64,000 bases of DNA from contig NZ_JOMF01000004.1 in NCBI RefSeq assembly GCF_000711215.1, positions 62,001 through 126,000 on the forward strand, in the 5' to 3' direction. Source of the stretch: Methanomicrobium mobile BP. Lineage in GTDB: Archaea; Halobacteriota; Methanomicrobia; Methanomicrobiales; Methanomicrobiaceae. Shown here piece after piece: positions 16,501 through 26,811 of this stretch; positions within the stretch are counted from its first letter, which is position 1, and the number at the start of each line of letters is the position of its first letter. The position numbers and the translations under genes are program-made. A model generated the notes under the pieces. That model was not told the origin of the DNA. It was given only the letters and a program-made list of their open reading frames with translations, and did no database searches.

Positions 16501-16581
16501 TCGAAATAACTATACTGTCATAAGAAAAAATAATGAGAATAATTTGCATTATTAAGAAGAATCAATTCAAGGAATGAAACA

Positions 16582-18342
16582 ATGAAAGTAATTTACAGCG
16601 ACGGCAAAACCGGAGAATGTCCCAAAGAGGATGAACTGCATGTAATACGTCATACTGCGGCACATATTCTTGCACAGGCAGTAAAGCGCTTATATCCGAC
16701 GGCATCATTTGCATACGGACCCGCGACAGAGAAAGGATTCTACTACGACATTGACTTGGGCGACGCAAAACTTTCAGAGACAGACCTTGAAACGATAGAA
16801 ACAGAGATGCGCAAAGTAATCAAGGAGAATCTTCAGATTAAACCTTTCATACTTCCGCGCGAAGAAGCCCTCAAACTGATGAAAGAGCGCAACGAGCCGT
16901 ATAAGGTGGAGCATATCGCCGATCTTGCCGAGAACGAACCCATCAGCTTCTATCAGCAGGGCGAATATATCGATATGTGCACCGGTCCGCATCTGACCTA
17001 TACGGGCACACTGAAGGCGTTCAAACTCACCTATATCTCGGGTGCATACTGGAAGAACGACTGCAAAAACAAGATGCTCACGAGGATCAACGGTACCGCG
17101 TTTGCGACCGCAAAAGAACTCGACGAATTCATAAAACTTCAGGAAGAGGCGGAAAGACGCGACCACAGGAAGATAGGCAAGGACATGCAGCTATTCATGT
17201 TCTCCGACGAAGGTCCGGGTTTCCCGTTCTTCCTCCCCAACGGCATGACAATCAAGAACTCGCTCCTCGAATACTGGCGCGAGATTCACCGCCAGAACGG
17301 ATATCAGGAGATTTCAACGCCGCTTATCATGAACCGCCGCCTCTGGGAGACCAGCGGTCACTGGGATCACTACAAGGACAATATGTATGCGACCGAGATC
17401 GATGACGAGCCGTACTGTATCAAGCCGATGAACTGCCCCGGCGCCGTCATGGTCTATTCCACACAGCCGCACAGTTACCGCGAGCTTCCGATTCGTCTGG
17501 CAGAGATCGGTACCGTGCACCGCCACGAACTGAGAGGTACTCTCCACGGTCTCTTCCGTGTCCGCTGCTTCACACAGGATGATGCACACCTCTTCATGAG
17601 AAAAGACCAGATCGCCGAGACGATTACCGATGTCGTGAGAATCATCAACGAGGTCTACACGAAATTCGGATTCGAATACTACCTTGAGCTCTCGACCCGT
17701 CCCGAGGACAGCATGGGAAGCGACGAGGACTGGGAAGCGGCAACCAACGGTCTTAAGGATGCTCTCAATAAGATGAATCTGCCCTACACCATAAACGAGG
17801 GTGACGGCGCTTTCTACGGCCCGAAGATCGATTTCCACCTGAAAGACTGTCTCGGACGCACATGGCAGTGCGGAACCATCCAGCTCGATTTCCAGATGCC
17901 GCTCAACTTCGACCTGACCTATGTCGACGAGAACGACGACAGACAGCACCCGATTATGATCCACCGCGTCTGCTTCGGCTCAATCGAGCGTTTCATCGGT
18001 ATTCTCACCGAGCATTATGCGGGTAAGTTCCCCGTCTGGCTTTCGCCGGTGCAGGCGAAGGTGCTTCTGGTCTCCAAGAAGAGCGAGGAGTATGCGGGCT
18101 ACATCTACAAGATGCTTAAGGACGCAAATATCCGCTGCGAACTCGACAACCGCAACGAGAAGATCGGATATATGATAAGACAGGCGCAATATACCGAGCG
18201 CGTGCCCTACATGATTATCATAGGCGAGAAAGAGCTTGAGAATCAGAATATCTCGATACGCACCCGCGACAGCAAGACGGTTTCAATGTCGCCGGAAGAG
18301 TTCCTCGAGAAGATCACGACCGAGATTCGCGACAGAGTCTGA
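16582..18342 (+). CDS. thrS: Threonyl-tRNA synthetase, bacterial type, lacking the TGS domain
   Basis: A 586-residue class II synthetase. The bacterial editing (N2) domain shows H24-xxx-H28 and C133-xxx-H137, which align with E. coli H73/H77/C182/H186 at a constant offset of 49. The catalytic domain has the zinc ligands in MNCPGA, QDDAHLF and MIHRVCFGSIER, and an anticodon-binding domain ends the protein. Most of the bacterial N1 (TGS) domain is missing: an in-frame stop lies at 16540-16542 with no alternative start. Most euryarchaea instead carry the archaeal DTD-like editing domain, so horizontal origin is likely. AAGGA at 16569-16573 is the ribosome binding site. Confidence 0.95.
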   Translation: MKVIYSDGKTGECPKEDELHVIRHTAAHILAQAVKRLYPTASFAYGPATEKGFYYDIDLGDAKLSETDLETIETEMRKVIKENLQIKPFILPREEALKLMKERNEPYKVEHIADLAENEPISFYQQGEYIDMCTGPHLTYTGTLKAFKLTYISGAYWKNDCKNKMLTRINGTAFATAKELDEFIKLQEEAERRDHRKIGKDMQLFMFSDEGPGFPFFLPNGMTIKNSLLEYWREIHRQNGYQEISTPLIMNRRLWETSGHWDHYKDNMYATEIDDEPYCIKPMNCPGAVMVYSTQPHSYRELPIRLAEIGTVHRHELRGTLHGLFRVRCFTQDDAHLFMRKDQIAETITDVVRIINEVYTKFGFEYYLELSTRPEDSMGSDEDWEAATNGLKDALNKMNLPYTINEGDGAFYGPKIDFHLKDCLGRTWQCGTIQLDFQMPLNFDLTYVDENDDRQHPIMIHRVCFGSIERFIGILTEHYAGKFPVWLSPVQAKVLLVSKKSEEYAGYIYKMLKDANIRCELDNRNEKIGYMIRQAQYTERVPYMIIIGEKELENQNISIRTRDSKTVSMSPEEFLEKITTEIRDRV

Positions 18343-18443
18343 AAAAGACCGGATTTTTCCTTCTTTTTTGGCAATTTGAATTTTAACTTTTAATGAAATT
18401 ATTTCCGAAAAAATGATTTTTTGTATTTTTGAATTTGATTACC

Positions 18444-19797
<1,354 letters not shown>

Positions 19798-19860
19798 TTA
19801 CTCTGATACCCTCTATTATTGAACAGGTATAACAAAAAAACTTGCCACTTTCACAAGGTA

Positions 19861-19869
19861 TTATATAAG
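19861..19869 (+). promoter_or_regulatory. TATA box of the clostripain-like gene
   Basis: TTATATAAG lies 21-29 bp upstream of the ATG at 19890. No ribosome binding site is seen, so the message is probably leaderless. Confidence 0.55.
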
Positions 19870-19889
19870 GCAGGATTAATGAATTTTTC

Positions 19890-22076
19890 ATGAACATATC
19901 ATCTGAGAGCGGAAAGAAAATAAGCGGAATAATGCTTTTTCTTTCCGCCGCAGTCTTACTGAGCGCCGCCGTATCCCCAGTGGCGGCAGCCGATCAGAAA
20001 TACATCGTAATGTATATCGTCGGCTCGGACCTTGAGAGTTACAGTTATGCAGCAACCGATAACCTCAACGACCTTCTTACGAACTGGAAAGATACACAGG
20101 GCGACTTACTTGTCTTCTACGGCGGATCCAACAAGATCGGCTGGAAGGATTCCATAGCCGTGGCAAACATGCAGAATCTCGCGGTCGACATTGCCGACGG
20201 AGAAATCGGTACGGATGACGGCTACAGCGAAACAAAGAATGTACTTTTCAGAATAAACAAAGAGATCTCAAGTGCCGACGCTCTGACCGAGTGTCTGCGC
20301 TATGCGGACAAATATGCCGCCGATAACGGTCTTACCGAAGCCGACCGCTACATAATATTCTGGGATCACGGCGGAGGATACTCGGGATTCGGCATCGACG
20401 AGAACACCGGCAAAGAATTAGAGATAAAAGATATCTCCGATGCCTTTGCCGCGTCGGGAACACGCCCCTACAATATTCTGGCTTTCGATGCCTGCCTCAT
20501 GGGATCAATCGAGGTTGCCGATAAACTGAATCCGTATGCAAACTACATGGTGGCATCCGAGGAACTTGTCGCGGGAATGGGATATGACTATGCGGCAATC
20601 GGACGCGCACTGAATCTCAAACCCTCCATAACGGACGAAGAGATGGGCAGGATAATCTCCGATGCCTATGTGAAACAGGACGATTATCAGATGACAATGT
20701 CTCTGGTGCGTATGCAGAAGACAAAAGATCTCGTATCCGCGATTGAAAATCTGGGCAGGGAGTTATACGCCGTTGTCGACGACTACGAGTCGCTTCAGGC
20801 AATCGGATATATCTACACCAATACGCAGGGCTTCGGCACGTACAACGCCGACCCCTCCGAGATTATCGCGATGGACGTATACGAATTCGCAAAAATGCTG
20901 ACGGAATACAGCGACGGCAGTCTTAAGGATGCAGCGCAGAACGTAATCTCGGCAGTCGACGGATTCGTGATTTACGCCACGGATGACGGGTATTTCTCAT
21001 CGGCAAAAGGTGTTTCCGTTGCGATACCTTCCGAAGGATTTTCCGATATACCCAGAAACTGGATCGACCTCGGCGGCTCAAACTGGTATTCGTACATGAA
21101 CAAATACTATACTCTCGCAGGAACCGACAGCGTGCCCCACGCCGCCTATACGGACGATGATTCCGGTGATTATTATGACAATGCGGATTCCGGGGATTAT
21201 GCAGATTATGATGAATATTATGATGATTATTATGACTCACGTGCAGCCGGTTCAAAGAGTGTCACGTTTACCGACACTTACGGATCGTATGACGCGGTCT
21301 GCGATTACATCTACCTTGACGGCGACAGATACATAAGAATCGGTCAGGTGCCGCTCGAAGAGAAGATGAAGAATCAGACCGACGGCAAATACAGCGATGT
21401 CTGGACATCGGTTCCCAGCGGTTCCTACTCGATACCGGAATGGGACTGCAGATGGTTTGTTCTTCAGTCCGAAGGCAATGCGCCGATAACGGTCAGCATG
21501 GAATACGGAGGTACCTACACGGACAATGACAACAAGCCCGTGTATATGTATTACATCTTCGGCAACCTCACACGCGTCGTTAAGGGAAGTCCCGTCACAA
21601 AGCCGTCATACATTACGGTAATCACGGATCCTTCGACTATGAAAGTAAAGGACATCTCGGTCAGTTCCATCGAGAACAATGGCGGCAAATTCGATTACTG
21701 GGGTAACGGCAGTATCCTGAAAGGCGACGTTTTCACACCAAAGATCACGGTCTATGACCCGATGACGAACAGTGTCAGCGAAATCATCTCCGATAAGTCA
21801 TATACCTTCGGCGATAATCCCCTCAATGCCCTGACAGTGGTCAAACTGGACGCCGATAAATGTACCTGGCTTACCGAAGTCATATACTGGATGAAAGGTC
21901 AGTCATACTTCTTTGAGCCGGAAGGCGCCTCATCCGCGGCAAATGCCACGAATGCCCGGACAAACCAGACAACCCAGACAGCCACTCCCAAACCGACAAC
22001 GTCACCGATGATGCCGATTCTCTCCGTAATCGCATCTGTCGGTGCAATGGCATATGTCGTGCATAAAAAATACTGA
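19890..22076 (+). CDS. Secreted clostripain-family (C11) cysteine peptidase with C-terminal membrane anchor
   Basis: A 728-residue exported protein. Residues 1-33 are a signal peptide (SGIMLFLSAAVLLSAAVSPVAAA). The peptidase domain has the clostripain/caspase-like dyad: His in FWDHGGGYSGFG (about 157) and Cys in AFDACLMGSIEVA (about 193). A strongly acidic Asp/Tyr-rich stretch near residues 424-449 comes from a 27-bp duplication and GATTAT-like units. The C-terminal domain is beta-rich. A Thr/Pro/Gln-rich spacer and a final hydrophobic helix (SPMMPILSVIASVGAMAYVV) with the basic end HKKY anchor it to the cell surface. Such peptidases cleave after Arg or Lys in known members; the target here is unknown. 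Confidence 0.85.
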   Translation: MNISSESGKKISGIMLFLSAAVLLSAAVSPVAAADQKYIVMYIVGSDLESYSYAATDNLNDLLTNWKDTQGDLLVFYGGSNKIGWKDSIAVANMQNLAVDIADGEIGTDDGYSETKNVLFRINKEISSADALTECLRYADKYAADNGLTEADRYIIFWDHGGGYSGFGIDENTGKELEIKDISDAFAASGTRPYNILAFDACLMGSIEVADKLNPYANYMVASEELVAGMGYDYAAIGRALNLKPSITDEEMGRIISDAYVKQDDYQMTMSLVRMQKTKDLVSAIENLGRELYAVVDDYESLQAIGYIYTNTQGFGTYNADPSEIIAMDVYEFAKMLTEYSDGSLKDAAQNVISAVDGFVIYATDDGYFSSAKGVSVAIPSEGFSDIPRNWIDLGGSNWYSYMNKYYTLAGTDSVPHAAYTDDDSGDYYDNADSGDYADYDEYYDDYYDSRAAGSKSVTFTDTYGSYDAVCDYIYLDGDRYIRIGQVPLEEKMKNQTDGKYSDVWTSVPSGSYSIPEWDCRWFVLQSEGNAPITVSMEYGGTYTDNDNKPVYMYYIFGNLTRVVKGSPVTKPSYITVITDPSTMKVKDISVSSIENNGGKFDYWGNGSILKGDVFTPKITVYDPMTNSVSEIISDKSYTFGDNPLNALTVVKLDADKCTWLTEVIYWMKGQSYFFEPEGASSAANATNARTNQTTQTATPKPTTSPMMPILSVIASVGAMAYVVHKKY

Positions 22077-22181
22077 AATCCGTCGGTCAAAGACAAAAAA
22101 ACAAGGACAAAAAACAAAGATATAAATCAAATACATAATAAAAACAAAATTTTCTTTTTTTTATAATACTTTGGAACGATT

Positions 22182-22808
22182 TCAAAACGTATGCTCGATA
22201 TCGGGCTTTTCATCCAAATAATCGGGAATATTATTGAAAATATCCTCACGTGTCTTTGCATTTTCAAGCATCAGCATTGTAGCGTGCTGGGGTCGTGCAT
22301 GGATGCCGTTCCAGAAATATTCGTCGTATTGCGGACGCGGAATAAACGCAAAAACAGGTCGGTCGGGAGAGAACTCCGCATTGATTCCGTCCTTATTCAC
22401 GCCTGTGTCAAGGAATACCCATCTGCCGTTTACAAAGGCGGCATTGAAGCAATGAACGCAGTAACCTTCGGAATCGTCGTCGGCAAGGGTTATGCGCTCA
22501 AAGCAAAAACCTGAAGGTATCTTCACATAGCGCAGAAATGCCGCCAGAAGTATGGATTTGGTATGACAGATTCCCCTGCCCTTCGTAAGAACGTCGGAAG
22601 CTTTTACGGTTATGATGTCTTCGCCGGTATCAAAGATATGCAATATCTCATCGCGGACAAAGTTAAAAGCCGCTTCTGTTCTAGCGACATCGGATGAGAG
22701 TCCCGAAAAAAGATCCCCTGCCTTTTTCGCAATCACGGGGGAGTCATAATCGACGTATTCGTCGGCGGCAAGAAAATCGGTTGAAGGATGAGTCGTATTG
22801 AAAGGCAT
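22182..22808 (-). CDS. Transglutaminase-like (papain-fold) protein
   Basis: A 208-residue cytoplasmic protein with the transglutaminase-core triad: Cys in TKGRGICHTKS, His in GYCVHCFNAAFV and Asp in WVFLDTGVN. The order and spacing match the family, members of which act as proteases or amidases more often than as cross-linkers. The ATG at 22808 is preferred: a TATA-like CATATATC (22830-22837) lies 22-29 bp upstream, while a longer reading frame to 22931 would run through an AT-rich repeat. The substrate is unknown. The gene faces the clostripain gene and is divergent from the FAD oxidoreductase. Confidence 0.75.
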   Translation of the reverse strand: MPFNTTHPSTDFLAADEYVDYDSPVIAKKAGDLFSGLSSDVARTEAAFNFVRDEILHIFDTGEDIITVKASDVLTKGRGICHTKSILLAAFLRYVKIPSGFCFERITLADDDSEGYCVHCFNAAFVNGRWVFLDTGVNKDGINAEFSPDRPVFAFIPRPQYDEYFWNGIHARPQHATMLMLENAKTREDIFNNIPDYLDEKPDIEHTF

Positions 22809-22897
22809 ACTAAAACTATGAATTCCGAAGATATATGATGTTTCATCGGATGTGAACGAAAACACAGTCCATAAAAACACCCGAATATCATACAATG

Positions 22898-22950
22898 AAA
22901 ACATCATAAAAACATCATAATAACACATCATTAAAACACATCATAAAAAC
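22898..22950. repeat. ACATCAT tandem repeat between divergent genes
   Basis: ACATCAT occurs at 22901, 22912, 22925 and 22938, separated by A-rich filler (units of 11-13 bp). It lies between the two divergent promoters. Confidence 0.6.
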
Positions 22951-22970
22951 CGAACCGAAACCGAGATTAT

Positions 22971-22982
22971 TTGTAATTACAA
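22971..22982. promoter_or_regulatory. Perfect 12-bp palindrome upstream of the FAD oxidoreductase
   Basis: TTGTAATTACAA ends 14 bp before the GTG start at 22997, in the region where the transcription start would lie. It is a candidate operator; no regulator is identified. Confidence 0.35.
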
Positions 22983-22996
22983 TCCTACATAATATT

Positions 22997-24370
22997 GTGA
23001 AAATTGCAGTACTTGGCGGCGGTCTCACCGGAATTGCGCTTGCAAACACCCTTACCCTCAGGGGACATGACGTTACCGTCCTCGAAAAAGAGGCGAATAC
23101 GGGCGGACTCTGTCGCTCCGAGACCAAAGACGGATTTACTTTTGATATCGGCGGCTCGCATATTATTTTCAGCCGCGACAAAGAGGTCAACGACTTTCTC
23201 TGCGACGTGCTCACGGAGAACAAAGACAAACGAAAGCGAAATACGAAGATCTTTTTTAAAGGCGCACACGTGAAGTATCCCTTCGAAAACGGGCTGCACG
23301 ACCTTCCCCCCGAAGACAGATTCTTCTGCATAAACGAGTTCGTGAAGAATCTGATTGCGCTCGAAAAAGGCGAGCTCAAAAAACCGGAAAACTTCAGGGA
23401 ATGGATATATTACACATTCGGCAGGGGAATCGCGGAATCCTACATGGTTCCCTACAACGAGAAGATCTGGAACTATAAGACCGAAGATATGTCGCTTCAC
23501 TGGGTCGACGGAAGAATCCCGCGTCCGCCGGTGGAGGACATCATCAAATCCGCAATCGGCATCGAGACCGAAGGATACACGCACCAGTCCGTCTTCACCT
23601 ACCCGATTCACGGCGGAATCGAGGCAATGGTCAATGCTCTCAAAGAGCCTGTCAAAGATAAGATAATCACGGACTGCGAGGTTACGGGTGTCGTCCGCAA
23701 CGGCAACCAAGGCGGGGGCAAAGTGAGTAACGGAGGCAACGCCGGTTTCGTCGTAAAGACCTCGAAAGGCGATTTCACCGCCGATAAGGTAATCTCCACA
23801 CTGCCGCCGACCGTACTTCTCTCATGCCTTAAGAATGCGGGCGCAAACGTGCCCAAAGACGCCGCCTCCGCCTGCGAAAACCTCAGGTACAACTCGATTG
23901 CCTGCATCGGCATCGGCGTTAAAGGCGGCGTCGGCGACATCTCGTGGATGTATATCCCGCAGACCGATATCGGTGCGTTCAACCGCATCTCATTCCCGTC
24001 GAACTTCTCGACCGCGGTTGCGCCCAAGGGCTGTTCGTCCGTCCTTGCGGAGATTACCTACAATGACGGCGATAAAATCTCGAAGATGAGAGACGAGGAA
24101 CTTGTCGATGAGGTTGTCCGCGGACTGATTAAGATGAATGTCGTCAAATCGCGTGACGATGTCGTATTCACCTCCGTACACCGCTACGAGTATGCATACG
24201 TCGTATACGACCTCGAATATCTGAAAAACGTCAAAATAATGAGGGAATATTTCGAGTCGCAGGGTATCGACCTCGTCGGCAGATTCTCGGAGTTTGAGTA
24301 TCTCAACATGGACGGCTGCATAAGACATGTTCTGGATTATGCCGCAAATATAGGCAACGCGAAGAAATAA
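22997..24370 (+). CDS. FAD/NAD(P)-binding amine-oxidase-fold protein (protoporphyrinogen oxidase/UDP-galactopyranose mutase-like)
   Basis: A 457-residue flavoprotein starting at a GTG. The dinucleotide loop is IAVLGGGLTGIALANTL, followed by VLEKEANTGGLCRSETKDGFTFDIGGSHI, the signature of the protoporphyrinogen oxidase and UDP-galactopyranose mutase superfamily. GRGIAESYMVPYNEKIWN is also shared by sugar-nucleotide-modifying members, which favours a role in surface-glycan sugar metabolism over haem synthesis in this archaeon (inference). A Gly/Asn-rich stretch near residue 234-250 (GNQGGGKVSNGGN) interrupts a beta strand. The TerC-like gene follows after 53 bp. Confidence 0.75.
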   Translation: MKIAVLGGGLTGIALANTLTLRGHDVTVLEKEANTGGLCRSETKDGFTFDIGGSHIIFSRDKEVNDFLCDVLTENKDKRKRNTKIFFKGAHVKYPFENGLHDLPPEDRFFCINEFVKNLIALEKGELKKPENFREWIYYTFGRGIAESYMVPYNEKIWNYKTEDMSLHWVDGRIPRPPVEDIIKSAIGIETEGYTHQSVFTYPIHGGIEAMVNALKEPVKDKIITDCEVTGVVRNGNQGGGKVSNGGNAGFVVKTSKGDFTADKVISTLPPTVLLSCLKNAGANVPKDAASACENLRYNSIACIGIGVKGGVGDISWMYIPQTDIGAFNRISFPSNFSTAVAPKGCSSVLAEITYNDGDKISKMRDEELVDEVVRGLIKMNVVKSRDDVVFTSVHRYEYAYVVYDLEYLKNVKIMREYFESQGIDLVGRFSEFEYLNMDGCIRHVLDYAANIGNAKK

Positions 24371-24423
24371 AGACTCAAGCGGAGAATTTATTTGATCGGG
24401 ACGATTAAGGCAGGTTATCGGCG

Positions 24424-25392
24424 ATGGACATAATTTCGGGCATATTGATTATTATAGGTCTTGCGGCATTCGAGACCGTCGCAAGCATAGACAATGCCAT
24501 CATCAACGCCGATATCCTATCGACAATGCGGGAATGGGCACGCCGCTGGTTCCTGACATGGGGTATTTTAATCGCCGTCTTCGTCATCCGCGGTCTTCTG
24601 CCGTGGCTGATTATCTGGTTTTCAACCCCTTCCTTAGGTCCTATAGGGGCTATAACCGTCACGTTTTCCGGCGACCCGATAGCTTCCGCGGCAATCGAAC
24701 ACAGTGCCCCCTACCTTCTGCTTGCCGGAGGAATATTCCTCGTTTATCTCTTCCTACACTGGCTTATGGCGGAGAAAAAGAACTGCATTGTCCCCGGCGA
24801 ACTTGCGATGTCAAAGCATGCGCCGTGGTTCTACGCGGTCGCGGGCATTGTCCTATTCGCGGTCGTATTCAATGCCGTCAGCGTCGACCCCTACCTTTGT
24901 CTTGCGGCAGTCGGCGGCTCGGCACTCTTCTTTATAATGCAGGGTTTCAGACTTTTCGCCGATTCCAAATCCGCGGAACTGAGTCAGACCTGCAATATCG
25001 CGGAAGAACACGACGATGCCGGCAGACTCCACAAAGCCGATATCAGCAAACTCATGCTCCTTGAGGTCATAGACGCCACTTTCTCCATTGACGGCGTCAT
25101 CGGTGCATTCGCGTTTACAATCTCCGTTCCGCTCATTCTCATCGGAAACGGTCTGGGTGCGGTCGTGGTAAGGGAGCTTACGGTCAGAAATATAGAGAAT
25201 ATCAGGAAATATGCCTACCTCAAGAACGGCGCCATGTACTCGATATTCATACTCGGCATCATCATGTGCGCCGAAGGTTTCGGAGTTGAGATTCCGACAC
25301 TCGTGGCGCCGCTGTGCACCATTACAATAGTTGCCGTATTCTTCTATCTGTCGATAAGAAGGATAAAGAAAGGCATCGCGGATAAGTGCTGA
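24424..25392 (+). CDS. TerC/DUF475-family integral membrane protein
   Basis: A 322-residue protein with about nine membrane segments. ETVASIDNAIINADIL near residue 19 and LEVIDATFSIDGVIGAF near residue 215 are the paired acidic motifs of the DUF475/TerC group, thought to bind or move metal ions. The arrangement is an internal duplication of a membrane bundle. In bacteria TerC relatives export manganese or respond to tellurite; the ion here is unknown. It lies downstream of the FAD oxidoreductase gene on the same strand. Confidence 0.8.
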   Translation: MDIISGILIIIGLAAFETVASIDNAIINADILSTMREWARRWFLTWGILIAVFVIRGLLPWLIIWFSTPSLGPIGAITVTFSGDPIASAAIEHSAPYLLLAGGIFLVYLFLHWLMAEKKNCIVPGELAMSKHAPWFYAVAGIVLFAVVFNAVSVDPYLCLAAVGGSALFFIMQGFRLFADSKSAELSQTCNIAEEHDDAGRLHKADISKLMLLEVIDATFSIDGVIGAFAFTISVPLILIGNGLGAVVVRELTVRNIENIRKYAYLKNGAMYSIFILGIIMCAEGFGVEIPTLVAPLCTITIVAVFFYLSIRRIKKGIADKC

Positions 25393-25524
25393 AACATTAT
25401 CATTTTTTATTTGCGGGCATTATTCCGCGGCAACGCATCGTATCCATGCGAATTGCGCAGACGGAATTGTATATGGAATCGTATGCGAAACCTCATGAAT
25501 ACCGTATTAAAATCGCATGCAGAA

Positions 25525-25609
25525 TTTTGCCATGCCCGAAGCGGATGTGGAAAGCTGTGGAAAGCCATGAAAGCAGAGTAATGGAAATACTGCTTCGGGC
25601 AGGGCAAAA
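25525..25609. repeat. 18-bp near-perfect inverted repeat with 49-nt loop
   Basis: Left arm TTTTGCCATGCCCGAAGC (25525-25542) pairs with right arm GCTTCGGGCAGGGCAAAA (25592-25609) at 17 of 18 positions. The loop contains TGTGGAAAGC twice in tandem (25546-25565). It could be a structured RNA or the remnant of a mobile element. Confidence 0.7.
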
Positions 25610-25778
25610 CGGGCAAAAATTGCCGAAAAACATTTTAAATGCCCCGTCCGATACTGCCGTAGATATTGCCTGCGGGGACATATAAGTCGGCATCGGTTCC
25701 GTCAAGGGCATTTTCCGGATTTTTTATCATGGATATGAAAATCAATCGGTCAATTATTTTTTCATCGCAATTGTAGGA

Positions 25779-25811
25779 TTTTGTTAGATTTGTGTTAGAT
25801 TTGTGTTAGAT
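25779..25811. repeat. 11-bp tandem repeat
   Basis: TTGTGTTAGAT occurs twice exactly (25790-25811), preceded by the variant TTTTGTTAGAT. Confidence 0.7.
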
Positions 25812-26216
25812 ATTTGTTTGAATTTTCGCTTGGTTTTCGTTCTGGTTCTGTCTTAGGTCTTCTTTCAGATTTTTGTTCGGTTTTAGCATGGGTCTTTGCA
25901 CAATACTTTAAGGCGGTATCCTTCCGGCATTCGGATAATCGCGAACAGAAAAAACGCCCTCGTCTTCTGCCGTGACAAAAGATTCGGGCACTTCATTCCT
26001 GCCCATCGGTCTGCCGATATCCTAATTTTTCCGTCGGGATACGACCTTATGTCAGTATGGTATGATCCGGTTCTTATTCAGGCGATTAGCCTTGCGGATA
26101 TGTTCTGTCTTTGTCGTGTTTGTTGTTTGGATTGATTTGTGTAATTTGTGTTTGCGTGTGTGTTTCTGATTTTTTATGTGTGTTCTTTCCGGAGCTTTTC
26201 AACTGTTTTTCAGCCG

Positions 26217-26807
26217 TTACGGCGCAATTACAACTTCGGTCTTTGCGAATGTCCTGCCGTCTTTATCGGCGAATTCCAGCCAGAATGTCTTTCCGATATT
26301 TGCAACGGAGTCAATTCCATACGTGGCACTTGCGCCGGGCTGCATGAATTCCTTCGCATTATACGGAGCTTCAATAAATGCGTTGTCTCCCGGTGAGAAA
26401 CTCTTTACTCCGGAATAACCTCCATCTCTGAGCCATGCATTGGCAGTACCTGCTGTTGAACCGGATGGGTCGCCGCGCTTATTGACAATGGTCGTTGCAT
26501 TCTGTGCCCAGACCATATGTTGGGCATCACCGAATGTATCTCCGAGTCTGACAAGAACGACAGTATCCAGAGTACCTATGGCATCTCCGCCCTGATGACT
26601 GATGGTAAGACCGTCGGTCTGACTGTAGGTTGCTTTCAATGATACCTGAGGTGCTTTACTTGTTGATTCGGTAAGTCCGCCGGCAAAAGCACTGACAACC
26701 GCTGCGATGATGATGGTCACCACAAGCATGAGCATTACACCGACAACGGGCGAGACCGCCTCATTGCTGAGTCCGTTCTTTTTGTTATTGACAGATAATC
26801 TCTTCAT
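26217..26807 (-). CDS. Archaeal type IV pilin-like protein, short type (cassette 1)
   Basis: A 196-residue pilin-like protein. The class III signal region MKRLSVNNKKNGLSNEAVSPVVGVM carries the archaeal pilin N-terminal domain, with the membrane helix VVGVMLMLVVTIIIAAVVSAFAGG following. The mature domain has the segment SLKATYSQTDGLTISHQGGDAIGTLD, shared with the other three short pilins in this cluster. ATG 26807 is used since a longer start at 26840 overlaps the upstream pilin gene, whose stop is 5 bp before this start. Product: a surface filament subunit or cell-surface adhesin processed by a PibD-like peptidase (inferred). Confidence 0.88.
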   Translation of the reverse strand: MKRLSVNNKKNGLSNEAVSPVVGVMLMLVVTIIIAAVVSAFAGGLTESTSKAPQVSLKATYSQTDGLTISHQGGDAIGTLDTVVLVRLGDTFGDAQHMVWAQNATTIVNKRGDPSGSTAGTANAWLRDGGYSGVKSFSPGDNAFIEAPYNAKEFMQPGASATYGIDSVANIGKTFWLEFADKDGRTFAKTEVVIAP

Positions 26808-26811
26808 GATT

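Larger units (their letters stand above)
16048..16581. other. Long divergent regulatory region upstream of thrS
   Basis: A 534-bp spacer between the helicase gene and thrS. It holds a GCGGG/CCCGC hairpin (16151-16164), two TTCGCGAA palindromes, a nested hairpin (16300-16348), a TATA-like TTTTTAATA near 16353 and an eleven-unit 10-bp repeat (16391-16500). I see no gene in it. Confidence 0.5.
25393..26216. other. Gene-poor 0.8-kb spacer with inverted and tandem repeats
   Basis: No convincing gene. A 99-codon frame at 25386-25685 overlaps the TerC gene end and crosses a large inverted repeat, so it is not called. Contents: the inverted repeat at 25525-25609, GGGCAAAA units at 25603-25619, an 11-bp repeat at 25779-25811, a T-rich stretch to 25890, and a GT-rich low-complexity tract at 26105-26185 just downstream of the pilin stop. 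Confidence 0.5.

Noticed and set aside
16257-16523. 88-codon frame upstream of thrS
   Set aside because: It mostly translates the 10-bp repeat (Ser/Asn/Ile/Pro pattern) and has no start signal.
25525-25609. Insertion-sequence terminal inverted repeats
   Set aside because: The arms enclose only 49 nt and no transposase gene. No target duplication is evident. Kept only as a possible remnant in the findings.
25386-25685. 99-codon frame downstream of the TerC-like gene
   Set aside because: It overlaps the TerC gene end, crosses the large inverted repeat and tandem units, and has no recognisable protein features or start signal.
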